Shown here: piece after piece, positions 22,360-34,200 of the stretch
How the letters are laid out: each line of letters starts with the position of its first letter
Position numbering within the stretch: position 1 is the first letter of the stretch
From: Pisaster brevispinus
Taxonomy: Eukaryota; Echinodermata; Asteroidea; Forcipulatida; Asteriidae
NCBI GenBank assembly: GCA_023634235.1
Contig: JAMKCF010000071.1
Span: forward strand, 310,001 to 374,000
DNA: 64,000 bases
Direction of reading: 5' to 3'
Position numbers and translations under genes: made by a program
The notes under the pieces: generated by a model
The model's database searches: none
What the model was told of the DNA's origin: nothing
Seen by the model: only the letters and a program-made list of their open reading frames with translations

Positions 22360-25300
22360 GCGGCCTGGATGTTAGGCCCACCCCTTAGAGAAATAGGAAA
22401 ACAAAAACCAGGGGTAATGGCCCAAAATAAAAGTGCGGTGATTTTGGGAATAAGTCCCGATCTAGGAGGGCTAGAGAGATGATTTTTTTACCTGACTCTG
22501 CCTTAGGTATCCCTGCATCCGAAAATTATATTTGTACGGCCGTTGCGGGCAGGCTTCACACCGAAAAATACCAGCAAGCGGGGACACTCCGAAAGCCCCG
22601 CAAAACATCAACGTGATTTTGCTGTAAAAAGACACAAATACAAAATAAGGAGGGTCACATCACCCACAGGGCAATATCGAATCTGCACAATTTTAGTACC
22701 ACTGTAAAGCCCGTTTCAAGGGCTCCCTCTCCCGTGAGTTTGGGGTCGCTGACGATTCTGTAGGCGAGGCGAGCGGCCTGGATGTTAGGCCCACCCCTTA
22801 GAGAAATAGGAAAACAAAAACCAGGGGTAATGGCCCAAAATAAAAGTGCGGTGATTTTGGGAATAAGTCCCGATCTAGGAGGGCTAGATAGATGATTTTT
22901 TTTACCTGACTCTGCCTTAGGTATCCCTGCATCCGAAAATTAGACTGTTACGGCCGTTGCGGGCAGGCTTCACACCGGAAAAGACCAGCAAGCGGGGACA
23001 CTCCGAAAGCCCCGCAAAACATCAACGTGATTTTGCTGTAAAAAGACACAAATACAAAATAAGGAGGGTCACATCACCCCCAGGGCAATATCGAATCTGC
23101 ACAATTTTAGTACCACTGTAAAGCCCGTTTCAAGGGCTCCCTCTCCCGTGAGTTTGGGGTCGGTGACGATTCTGTAGGCGAGGCGAGCGGCCTGGATGTT
23201 AGGCCCACCCCTTAGAGAAATAGGAAAACAAAAACCAGGGGTAATGGCCCAAAATAAAAGTGCGGTGATTTTGGGAATAAGTCCCGATCTAGGAGGGCTA
23301 GAGAGATGATTTTTTTACCTGACTCTGCCTTAGGTATCCCTGCATCCGAAAATTAGACTTTTACGGCCGTTGCGGGCAGGCTTCATACCGGAAAAGACCA
23401 GCAAGCGGGGACATTCCGAAAGCCCCCCAAAACATCAACTTGATTTTGCAGTAAAAAGACACAAATACAAAATAAGGAGGGTCACATCACCCCCAGGGCA
23501 ATATCGAATCTGCACAATTTTAGTACCACTGTAAAGCCCGTTTCAAGGGCTCCCTCTCCCGTGAGTTTGGGGTCGCTGACGATTCTGTAGGCGAGGCGAG
23601 CGGCCTGGATGTTAGGCCTACCCCTAAGAAAAATTGAAAAAAAAAAAGAAAAAAAAAAACCAGAAGCAAGGTCATGCCGGCAGGGGTCATGGCCCAAAAT
23701 AAAAGTGCGGTGAATTTGGGAATAACTCCCGATCTAGGAGGGCTAGAGAGATGATTTTTTTACCTGACTCTGCCTTAGGTATCCCTGCATCCGAAAATTA
23801 GACTTTTACGGCCGTTTCGGGCAGGCTTCACACCGGAAAAGACCAGCAAGCGGGGACACTCCGAAAGCCCCCCAAAACATCAACTTGATTTTGCTGTAAA
23901 AAGACACAAATACAAAATAAGGAGGGTCACATCACCCCCAGGGCAATATCGAATCTGCACAATTTTAGTACCACTGTAAAGCTCGTTTCAAGGGCTCCCT
24001 CTCCCGTGAGTTTGGGGTCGCTGACAATTCTGTAGGCGAGGCGAGCGGCCTGGATGTTATGCCTACCCCTAAGAAAATTGGAAAAAACAAAAAAACAAAA
24101 AAACCAGAAGCAAGGTCGTGCCGGAAGGGGTCATGGCCCAAAATAAAAGTGCGGTGAATTTGGGAATAACTCCCGATCTAGGAGGGCTAGAGGGATGATT
24201 TTTTGGCCTGACTCTGCCTTGGGTATCCCTGCATCCGAAAATTAGACTTTTACGGCCGTTGCGGGCAGGCTTCACACCGGAAAAGACCAGCAAGCGGGGA
24301 CACTCCGAAAGCCCCCCAAAACATCAACTTGATTTTGCTTTAAAAAGACACAAATACAAAATAAGGAGGGTCACATCACCCCCAGGGCAATACCGAATCT
24401 GCACAATTTTAGTACCACTGTAAAGCCCGTTTCAAGGGCTCCCTCTCCCGTGAGTTTGGGGTCGCTGACAATTCTGTAGGCGAGGCGAGCGGCCTGGATG
24501 TTATGCCTACCCCTAAGAAAATTGGAAAAAACAAAAAAACAAAAAAACCAGAAGCAAGGTCGTGCCGGAAGGGGTCATGGCCCAAAATAAAAGTGCGGTG
24601 AATTTGGGAATAACTCCCGATCTAGGAGGGCTAGAGGGATGATTTTTTGGCCTGACTCTGCCTTGGGTATCCCTGCATCCGAAAATTAGACTTTTACGGC
24701 CGTTGCGGGCAGGCTTCACACCGGAAAAGACCAGCAAGCGGGGACACTCCGAAAGCCCCCCAAAACATCAACTTGATTTTGCTTTAAAAAGACACAAATA
24801 CAAAATAAGGAGGGTCACATCACCCCCAGGGCAATATCGAATCTGCACAATTTTAGTACCACTGTAAAGCCCGTTTCAAGGGCTCCCTCTCCCGTGAGTT
24901 TGGGGTCGCTGACGATTCTGTAGGCGAGGCGAGCGGCCTGGATGTTAGGCCCACCCCTTAGAGAAATAGGAAATTAAAAACCAGGGGTAATGGCCCAAAA
25001 TAAAAGTGCGGTGATTTTGGGAATAAGTCCCGATCTAGGAGGGCTAGAGAGATGATTTTTTTACCTGACTCTGCCTTAGGTATCCCTGCATCCGAAAATT
25101 AGACTTTTACGGCCGTTGCGGGCAGACTTCACACCGAAAAAGACCAGCAAGCGGGGACACTCCGAAAGCCCCGCAAAACATCAACGTGATTTTGCTGTAA
25201 AAAGACACAAATACAAAATAAGGAGGGTCACATCACCCCCAGGGCAATATCGAATCTGCACAATTTTAGTACCACTGTAAAGCCCGTTTCAAGGGCTCCC

Positions 25301-25758
25301 TCTCCCGTGAGTTTGGGATCGCTGACGATTCTGTACGCGAGGCGAGCGGCCTGGATGTTAGGCCCACCCCTTAGAGAAATAGGAAAACAAAAACCAGGGG
25401 TAATGGCCCAAAATAAAAGTGCGGTGATTTTGGGAATAAGTCCCGATCTAGGAGGGCTAGTGAGATGATTTTTTTACCTGACTCTGCCTTAGGTATCCCT
25501 GCATCCGAAAATTAAACTTTTACGGCCGTTGCGGGCAGTTTTCACACCGGAAAAGACCAGCAAGCGGGGACACTCCGAAAGCCCCCCAAAACATCAACTT
25601 GATTTTGCTGTAAAAAGACACAAATACAAAATAAGGAGGGTCACATCACCCCCAGGGCAATATCGAATCTGCACAATTTTAGTACCACTGTAAAGCCCGT
25701 TTCAAGGGCTCCCTCTCCCGTGAGTTTGGGGTCGCTGACAATTCTGTAGGCGAGGCGA
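22360..25758 (+). repeat. Array sub-block with B triplet, 444-bp A duplication and B pair
   Basis: Monomer starts are 22360, 22773 and 23187 (B); 23600, 24045 and 24489 (A); 24933 and 25346 (B). The A monomers at 24045 and 24489 are near-identical and 444 bp apart. Both have GTTATGCC, AAGAAAATTGG, an A tract broken by two C, GCCGGAAGGGG and GCCTTGGGTATCC. I saw one difference between them, ATACCGAATC near 24391 against ATATCGAATC near 24835. The B monomer at 24933 has AGGAAATTAAAAACC and starts a pair that recurs at 26379 and 28504. Confidence 0.8.
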
Positions 25759-26378
25759 GCGGCCTGGATGTTAGGCCCACCCCTTAGAGAAATAGGAAAA
25801 CAAAAACCAGGGGTAATGGCCCAAAATAAAAGTGCGGTGATTTTGGGAATAAGTCCCGATCTAGGAGGGCTAGAGAGATGATTTTTTTACCTGACTCTGC
25901 CTTAGGTATCCCTGCATCCGAAAATTAGACTTTTACGGCCGTTGCGGGCAGGCTTGACACCGGAAAAGACCAGCAAGCGGGGACACTCCGAAAGCCCCGC
26001 AAAACATCAACGTGATTTTGCTGTAAAAAGACACAAATACAAAATAAGGAGGGTCACATCACCCCCAGGGCAATATCGAATCTGCACAATTTTAGTACCA
26101 CTGTAAAGCCCGTTTCAAGGGCTCCCTCTCCCGTGACTTTTACGGCCGTTGCGGGCAGGCTTCACACCGGAAAAGACCAGCAAGCGGGGACACTCCGAAA
26201 GCCCCCCAAAACATCAACTTGATTTTGCTGTAAAAAGACACAAATACAAAATAAGGAGGGTCACATCACCCCCAGGGCAATATCGAATCTGCACAATTTT
26301 AGTACCACTGTAAAGCCCGTTTCAAGGGCTCCCTCTCCCGTGAGTTTGGGGTCGCTGACGATTCTGTAGGCGAGGCGA
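25759..26378 (+). repeat. Chimeric monomer with a 207-bp internal duplication
   Basis: This unit is 620 bp instead of 413. At 26135-26137 the sequence CCCGTGA jumps straight to CTTTTACGGCC, skipping forward by about half a monomer. The segment from CTTTTACGG to CCGTGA is therefore present twice, 25930-26136 and 26137-26343, 207 bp each. The copies are not identical: the first has CCGCAAAACATCAACGTG and the second CCCCCAAAACATCAACTTG. The extra half therefore came from a neighbouring, differently marked monomer, not from slippage in place. Breakpoint microhomology is the 2 bases GA. Confidence 0.85.
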
Positions 26379-29329
26379 GCGGCCTGGATGTTAGGCCCAC
26401 CCCTTAGAGAAATAGGAAATTAAAAACCAGGGGTAATGGCCCAAAATAAAAGTGCGGTGATTTTGGGAATAAGTCCCGATCTAGGAGGGCTAGAGAGATG
26501 ATTTTTTTACCTGACTCTGCCTTAGGTATCCCTGCATCCGAAAATTAGACTTTTACGGCCGTTGCGGGCAGACTTCACACCGAAAAAGACCAGCAAGCGG
26601 GGACACTCCGAAAGCCCCGCAAAACATCAACGTGATTTTGCTGTAAAAAGACACAAATACAAAATAAGGAGGGTCACATCACCCCCAGGGCAATATCGAA
26701 TCTGCACAATTTTAGTACCACTGTAAAGCCCGTTTCAAGGGCTCCCTCTCCCGTGAGTTTGGGATCGCTGACGATTCTGTACGCGAGGCGAGCGGCCTGG
26801 ATGTTAGGCCCACCCCTTAGAGAAATAGGAAAACAAAAACCAGGGGTAATGGCCCAAAATAAAAGTGCGGTGATTTTGGGAATAAGTCCCGATCTAGGAG
26901 GGCTAGTGAGATGATTTTTTTACCTGACTCTGCCTTAGGTATCCCTGCATCCGAAAATTAAACTTTTACGGCCGTTGCGGGCAGTTTTCACACCGGAAAA
27001 GACCAGCAAGCGGGGACACTCCGAAAGCCCCCCAAAACATCAACTTGATTTTGCTGTAAAAAGACACAAATACAAAATAAGGAGGGTCACATCACCCCCA
27101 GGGCAATATCGAATCTGCACAATTTTAGTACCACTGTAAAGCCCGTTTCAAGGGCTCCCTCTCCCGTGAGTTTGGGGTCGCTGACAATTCTGTAGGCGAG
27201 GCGAGCGCCCTGGATGTTATGCCTACCCCTAAGAAAATTTGAAAAAACAAAAAACAAAAAAAAACCAGAAGCAAGGTCGTGCCGGCAGGGGTCATGGCCC
27301 AAAATAAAAGTGCGGTGAATTTGGGAATAACTCCCGATCTAGGAGGGCTAGAGGGATGATTTTTTGGCCTGACTCTGCCTTAGGTATCCCTGCATCCGAA
27401 AATTAGACTTTTACGGCCGTTGCGGGCAGGCTACACACCGGAAAAGACCAGCAAGCGGGGACACTCCGAAAGCCCCGCAAAACATCAACGTGATTTTGCT
27501 GTAAAAAGACACAAATACAAAATAAGGAGGGTCACATAACCCCCAGGGCAATATCGAATCTGCACAATTTTAGTACCACTGTAAAGCCCGTTTCAAGGGC
27601 TCCCTCTCCCGTGAGTTTGGGGTCGCTGACGATTCTGTAGGCGAGGCGAGCGGCCTGGATGTTAGGCCCACCCCTTAGAGAAATAGGAAAAAAAACCAGG
27701 GGTAATGGCCCAAAATAAAAGTGCGGTGATTTTGGGAATAAGTCCCGATCTAGGAGGGCTAGAGAGATGATTTTTTTACCTGACTCTGCCTTAGGTATCC
27801 CTGCATCCGAAAATTAGACTTTTACGGCCGTTGCGGGCAGGCTTGACACCGGAAAAGACCAGCAAGCGGGGACACTCCGAAAGCCCCGCAAAACATCAAC
27901 GTGATTTTGCTGTAAAAAGACACAAATACAAAATAAGGAGGGTCACATCACCCCCAGGGCAATATCGAATCTGCACAATTTTAGTACCACTGTAAAGCCC
28001 GTTTCAAGGGCTCCCTCTCCCGTGAGTTTGGGGTCGCTGACGATTCTGTAGGCGAGGCGAGCGGCCTGGATGTTAGGCCTACCCCTAAGAAAAATTGAAA
28101 AAAAAACAAAAAAAAAACCCAGAAGCAAGGTCGTGCCGGCAGGGGTCATGGCCCAAAATAAAAGTGCGGTGAATTTGGGAATAACTCTCGATCTAGGAGG
28201 GCTAGAGAGATGATTTTTTGGCCTGACTCTGCCTTGGGTATCCCTGCATCCGAAAATTAGACTTTTACGGCCGTTGCGGGCAGGCTTCATTCCGGAAAAG
28301 ACCAGCAAGCGGGGACACTCCGAAAGCCCCGCAAAACATCAACGTGATTTTGCTGTAAAAAGACACAAATACAAAATAAGGAGGGTCACATCACCCCCAG
28401 GGCAATATCGAATCTGCACAATTTTAGTACCACTGTAAAGCCCGTTTCAAGGGCTCCCTCTCCCGTGAGTTTGGGGTCGCTGACGATTCTGTAGGCGAGG
28501 CGAGCGGCCTGGATGTTAGGCCCACCCCTTAGAGAAATAGGAAATTAAAAACCAGGGGTAATGGCCCAAAATAAAAGTGCGGTGATTTTGGGAATAAGTC
28601 CCGATCTAGGAGGGCTAGAGAGATGATTTTTTTACCTGACTCTGCCTTAGGTATCCCTGCATCCGAAAATTAGACTTTTACGGCCGTTGCGGGCAGACTT
28701 CACACCGAAAAAGACCAGCAAGCGGGGACACTCCGAAAGCCCCGCAAAACATCAACGTGATTTTGCTGTAAAAAGACACAAATACAAAATAAGGAGGGTC
28801 ACATCACCCCCAGGGCAATATCGAATCTGCACAATTTTAGTACCACTGTAAAGCCCGTTTCAAGGGCTCCCTCTCCCGTGAGTTTGGGATCGCTGACGAT
28901 TCTGTACGCGAGGCGAGCGGCCTGGATGTTAGGCCCACCCCTTAGAGAAATAGGAAAACAAAAACCAGGGGTAATGGCCCAAAATAAAAGTGCGGTGATT
29001 TTGGGAATAAGTCCCGATCTAGGAGGGCTAGAGAAATGATTTTTTTACCTGACTCTGCCTTAGGTATCCCTGCATCCGAAAATTAGACTTTTACGGCCGT
29101 TGCGGGCAGACTTCACACCGGAAAAGACCAGCAAGCGGGGACACTCCGAAAGCCCCCCAAAACATCAACTTGATTTTGCTGTAAAAAGACACAAATACAA
29201 AATAAGGAGGGTCACATCACCCCCAGGGCAATATCGAATCTGCACAATTTTAGTACCACTGTAAAGCCCGTTTCAAGGGCTCCCTCTCCCGTGAGTTTGG
29301 GGTCGCTGACAATTCTGTAGGCGAGGCGA
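26379..29329 (+). repeat. Array sub-block carrying the 1446-bp duplication
   Basis: Starts are 26379 and 26792 (B), 27205 (A), 27650 (B), 28061 (A), 28504 and 28917 (B). The pair 26379 and 26792 repeats 24933 and 25346 at an offset of 1446 bp, with AGGAAATTAAAAACC, GCAGACTTCACACCGAAAAAG, GTACGCGAGG, GCTAGTGAG and GCAGTTTTCACACC at matching places. A third, less exact copy starts at 28504 (AGGAAATTAAAAACC and GTACGCGAGG, but GCTAGAGAAATG). The spacing is not a whole number of monomers because the chimeric unit 25759-26378 lies inside it. Confidence 0.8.
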
Positions 29330-29589
29330 GCGGCCTGGATGTTATGCCTACCCCTAAGAAAATTTGAAAAAACAAAAAACAAAAAAAAACCCAGAAGCAA
29401 GGTCGTGCCGGCAGGGGTCATGGCCCAAAATCGAATCTGCACAATTTTAGTACCACTGTAAAGCCCGATTCAAGGGCTCCCTCTCCCGTGAGTTTGGGGT
29501 CGCTGACGATTCTGTAGGCGAGGCGAGCGGCCTCAAGGGCTCCCTCTCCCGTGAGTTTGGGGTCGCTGACGATTCTGTAGGCGAGGCGA
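29330..29589 (+). repeat. Truncated class A monomer followed by a 63-bp tandem duplication
   Basis: The class A monomer starting at 29330 is broken at about 29430, where GGCCCAAAAT joins directly to CGAATCTGCAC and about half a monomer is lost. Its remaining tail then carries a perfect 63-bp tandem duplication, 29471-29533 and 29534-29596, from CAAGGGCTCC to GCGGCCT. The join reads GCGGCCTCAAGGG in place of GCGGCCTGGATG. The first junction has AT microhomology and the second a single T. The next complete B monomer begins at 29590 and has CCACCCCATAGAG in place of CCACCCCTTAGAG, a variant shared with the B monomer at 30003. Confidence 0.88.
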
Positions 29590-31272
29590 GCGGCCTGGAT
29601 GTTAGGCCCACCCCATAGAGAAATAGGATAACAAAAACCTGGGGTAATGGCCCAAAATAAAAGTGCGGTGATTTTGGGAATAAGTCCCGATCTAGGAGGG
29701 CTAGAGAGATGATTTTTTTACCTGACTCTGCCTTAGGTATCCCTGCATCAGAAAATTAGACTTTTACGGCCGTTGCGGGCAGGCTTCACACCGGAAAAGA
29801 CCAGCAAGCGGGGACACTCCGAAAGCCCCCCAAAACATCAACTTGATTTTGCTGTAAAAAGACACAAATACAAAATAAGGAGGGTCACATCACCCCCAGG
29901 GCAATATCGAATCTGCACAATTTTAGTACCACTGTAAAGCCCGTTTCAAGGGCTCCCTCTCCCGTGAGTTTGGGGTCGCTGACGATTCTGTAGGCGAGAC
30001 GAGCGGCCTGGATGTTAGGCCCACCCCATAGAGAAATAGGAAAACAAAAACCAGGGGGAATGGCCCAAAATAAAAGTGCGGTGATTTTGGGAATCAGTCC
30101 CGATCTAGATGGGCTAGAGAGATGATTTTTTTACCTGACTCTGCCTTAGGTATCCCTGCATCCGAAAATTAGACTTTTACGGCCGTTGCGGGCAGGCTTC
30201 ATACCGGAAAAGACCAGCAAGCGGGGACACTCCGAAAGCCCCCCAAAACATCAACTTGATTTTGCTGTAAAAAGACACAAATACAAAATAAGGAGGGTCA
30301 CATCACCCCCAGGGCAATATTGAATCTGCACAATTTTAGTACCACTGTAAAGCCCGTTTCAAGGGCTCCCTCTCCCGTGAGTTTGGGGTCGCTGACGATT
30401 CTGTAGGCGAGGCGAGCGGCCTGGATGTTAGGCCTACCCCTAAGAAAAATTGAAAAAAAAAAAAAAAAAAAAAACCCAGAAGCAAGGTCGTGCCGGCAGG
30501 GGTCATGGCCCAAAATAAAAGTGCGGTGAATTTGAGAATAACTCCCGATCTAGGAGGGCTAGATGGATGATTTTTTGGCCTGACTCTGCCTTAGGTATCC
30601 CTGCATCCGAAAATTAGACTTTTACGGCCGTTGCGGGCAGGCTTCACACCGGAAAAGACCAGCAAGCGGGACACTCCGAAAGCCCCGCAAAACATCAACG
30701 TGATTTTGCTGTTAAAAGACACAAATACAAAATAAGGAGGGTCACATCACCCCCAGGGCAATATCGAATCTGCACAATTTTAGTACCACTGTAAAGCCCG
30801 TTTCAAGGGCTCCCTCTCCCGTGAGTTTGGGGTCGCTGACGATTCTGTAGGCGAGGCGAGCGGCCTGGATGTTAGGCCCACCCCTTAGAGAAATAGGAAA
30901 ACAAAAACCAGGGGTAATGGCCCAAAATAAAAGTGCGGTGATTTTGGGAATAAGTCCCGATCTAGGAGGGCTAGAGAGATGATTTTTTTACCTGACTCTG
31001 CCTTAGGTATCCCTGCATCCGAAAATTAGACTTTTACGGCCGTTGCGGGCAGGCTTCACACCGGAAAAGACCAGCAAGCGGGGACACTCCGAAAGCCCCC
31101 CAAAACATCAACTTGATTTTGCTGTAAAAAGACACAAATACAAAATAAGGAGGGTCACATCACCCCCAGGGCAATATCGAATCTGCACAATTTTAGTACC
31201 ACTGTAAAGCCCGTTTCAAGGGCTCCCTCTCCCGTGAGTTTGGGGTCGCTGACGATTCTGTAGGCGAGGCGA
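29590..31272 (+). repeat. Array sub-block B B A B after the rearranged zone
   Basis: Starts are 29590 and 30003 (B), 30416 (A) and 30860 (B). The two B monomers share CATAGAG, so they derive from a local duplication. Monomer 30416 has an uninterrupted A tract and AGCAAGCGGGACAC, with one G lost near 30668. Nothing but satellite is present. Confidence 0.8.
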
Positions 31273-34200
31273 GCGGCCTGGATGTTAGGCCTACCCCTAA
31301 GAAAAATTGAAAAAAAAACAACAAAAAAAAAAAACCCAGAAGCAAGGTCGTGCCGGCAGGGGTCATGGCCCCCAAAAAAAGTGCGGTGAATTTGGGAATA
31401 ACTCCCGATCTAGGAGGGCTAGAGGGATGATTTTTTGGCCTGACTCTGCCTTAGGTATCCCTGCATCCGAAAATTAGACTTTTACGGCCGTTGCGGGCAG
31501 GCTTCACACCGGAAAAGATCAGCAAGCTGGGACACTCCGAAAGCCCCGCAAAACATCAACGTGATTTTGTTGTAAAAAGACACAAGTACAAAATAAGGAG
31601 GGTCACATCACCCCCAGGGCAATATCATATGTGCACAATTTTAGTACCACTGTAAAGCCCGTTTCAAGGGCTCCCTCTCCCGTGAGTTTGGGGTCGCTGA
31701 CGATTCTGTAGGCGAGGCGAGCAGCCTGGATGCTAGGCCCACCCCTTAGAGAAATAGGAAAACAAAAACCAGGGGTAATGGCCCAAAATAAAAGTGCGGT
31801 GATTTTGGGAATAAGTCCCGATCTAGGAGGGCTAAAGAGATGATTTTTTTACCTGACTCTGCCTGAGGTATCCCTGCATCCGAATAGTAGACTTTTACGG
31901 CCGTTGCGGGCAGGCTTCACACCGGAAAAGACCAGCAAGCGGGGACACTCCGAAAGCCCCCCAAAACATCAACTTGATTTTGCTGTAAAAAGACACAAAT
32001 ACAAAATAAGGAGGGTCACATCACCCCCAGGGCAATATCGAATCTGCACAATTTTAATACCACTGTAAAGCCCGTTTCAAGGGCTCCCTCTCCCGTGAGT
32101 TTGGGGTCGCTGACGATTCTGTAGGCGAGGCGAGCGGCCTGGATGTTAGGCCTACCCCTAAGAAAAATTGAAAAAAAAAAAAAAAAAAAAAAAAACAGAA
32201 GCAAGGTCGTGCCGGCAGGGGTCATGGCCCAAAATAAAAGTGCGGTGAATTTGGGAATAACTCCCGATCTAGGAGGGCTAGAGGGATGATTTTTTTACCT
32301 GACTCTGCCTTAGGTATCCCTGCATCCGAAAATTTGACTTTTACGGCCGTTGCGGGCAGGCTTCACACCGGAAAAGACCAGCAAGCGGGGACACTCCGAA
32401 AGCCCCCCAAAACATCAACTTGATTTTGCTGTAAAAAGACACAAATACACAATAAGGAGGGTCACATCACCCCCAGGGCATTATCGAATCTGCACAATTT
32501 TAGTACCACTGTAAAGCCCGTTTCAAGGGCTCCCTCTCCCGTGAGTTTGGGGTCGCTGACGATTCTGTAAGCGAGGCGAGCGGCCTGGATGTTAGGCCTA
32601 CCCCTAAGAAAAATTGAAAAAAAAGAAAAGAAAAAAAAAAACCAGAAGCAAGGTCGTGCCGGCAGGGGTCATGGCCCAAAATAAAAGTGCGGTGAATTTG
32701 GGAATAACTCCCGATCTAGGAGGGCTAGAGGGATGATTTTTTGGCCTGACTCTGCCTTAGGTATCCCTGCATCCGAAAATTAGACTTTTATGGCCGTTGC
32801 GGGCAGGCTTCACACCGGAAAAGACCAGCAAGCGGGGACACTCCGAAAGCCCCGCAAAACATCAACGTGATTTTGCTGTAAAAAGACACAAATACAAAAT
32901 AAGGAGGGTCACATCACCCCCAGGGCAATATCGAATCTGCACAATTTTAGTACCACTGTAAAGCCCGTTTCAAGGGCTCCCTCTCCCGTGAGTTTGGGGT
33001 CGCTGACGATTCTGTAGGCGAGGCGAGCGGCCTGGATGTTAGGCCCACCCCTTAGAGGAATAGGAAAACAAAAACCAGGGGTAATGGCCCAAAATAAAAG
33101 TGCGGTGATTTTGGGAATAAGTCCCGATCTAGGAGGGCTAGAGAGATGAATTTTTTACCTGACTCTGCCTTAGGTATCCCTGCATCCGAAAATTAGACTT
33201 TTACGGCCGTTGCGGGCAGGCTTCACACCGGAAAAGACCAGCAAGCGGGAACACTCCGAAAGCCCCCCAAAACATCAACTTGATTTTGCTGTAAAAAGAC
33301 ACAAATACAAAATAAGGAGGGTCACATCACCCCCAGGGCAATATCGAATCTGCACAATTTTAGTACCACTGTAAAGCCCGTTTCAAGGGCTCCCTCTCCC
33401 GTGAGTTTGGGGTCGCTGACGATTCTGTAGGCGAGGCGAGCGGCCTGGATGTTAGGCCTACCCCTAAGAAAAATTGAAAAAAAAAAAAAAAAAAAAAAAC
33501 AGAAGCAAGGTCGTGCCGGCAGGGGTCATGGCCCAAAATAAAAGTGCGGTGAATTTGGGAATAACTCCCGATCTAGGAGGGCTAGAGGGATGATTTTTTA
33601 GCCTGACTCTGCCTTAGGTATCCCTGCATCCGACAATTAGACTTTTACGGCCGTTGCGGGCAGGCTTCACACCGGAAGAGACCAGCAAGCGGGGACACTC
33701 CGAAAGCCCCGCAAAACATCAACGTGATTTTGCTGTAAAAAGACACAAATACAAAATAAGGAGGGTCACATCACCCCCAGGGCAATATCGAATCTGCACA
33801 ATTTTAGTACCACTGTAAAGCCCGTTTCAAGGGCTCCCTCTCCCGTGAGTTTGGGGTCGCTGACGATTCTGTAGGCGAGGCGAGCGGCCTGGATGTTAGG
33901 CCCACCCCTTAGAGAAATAGGAAAACAAAAACCAGGGGTAATGGCCCAAAATAAAAGTGCGGTGATTTTGGGAATAAGTCCCGATCTAGGAGGGCTAAAG
34001 AGATGATTTTTTTACCTGACTCTGCCTGAGGTATCCCTGCATCCGAATAGTAGACTTTTACGGCCGTTGCGGGCAGGCTTCACACCGGAAAAGACCAGCA
34101 AGCGGGGACACTCCGAAAGCCCCCCAAAACATCAACTTGATTTTGCTGTAAAAAGACACAAATACAAAATAAGGAGGGTCACATCACCCCCAGGGCAATA

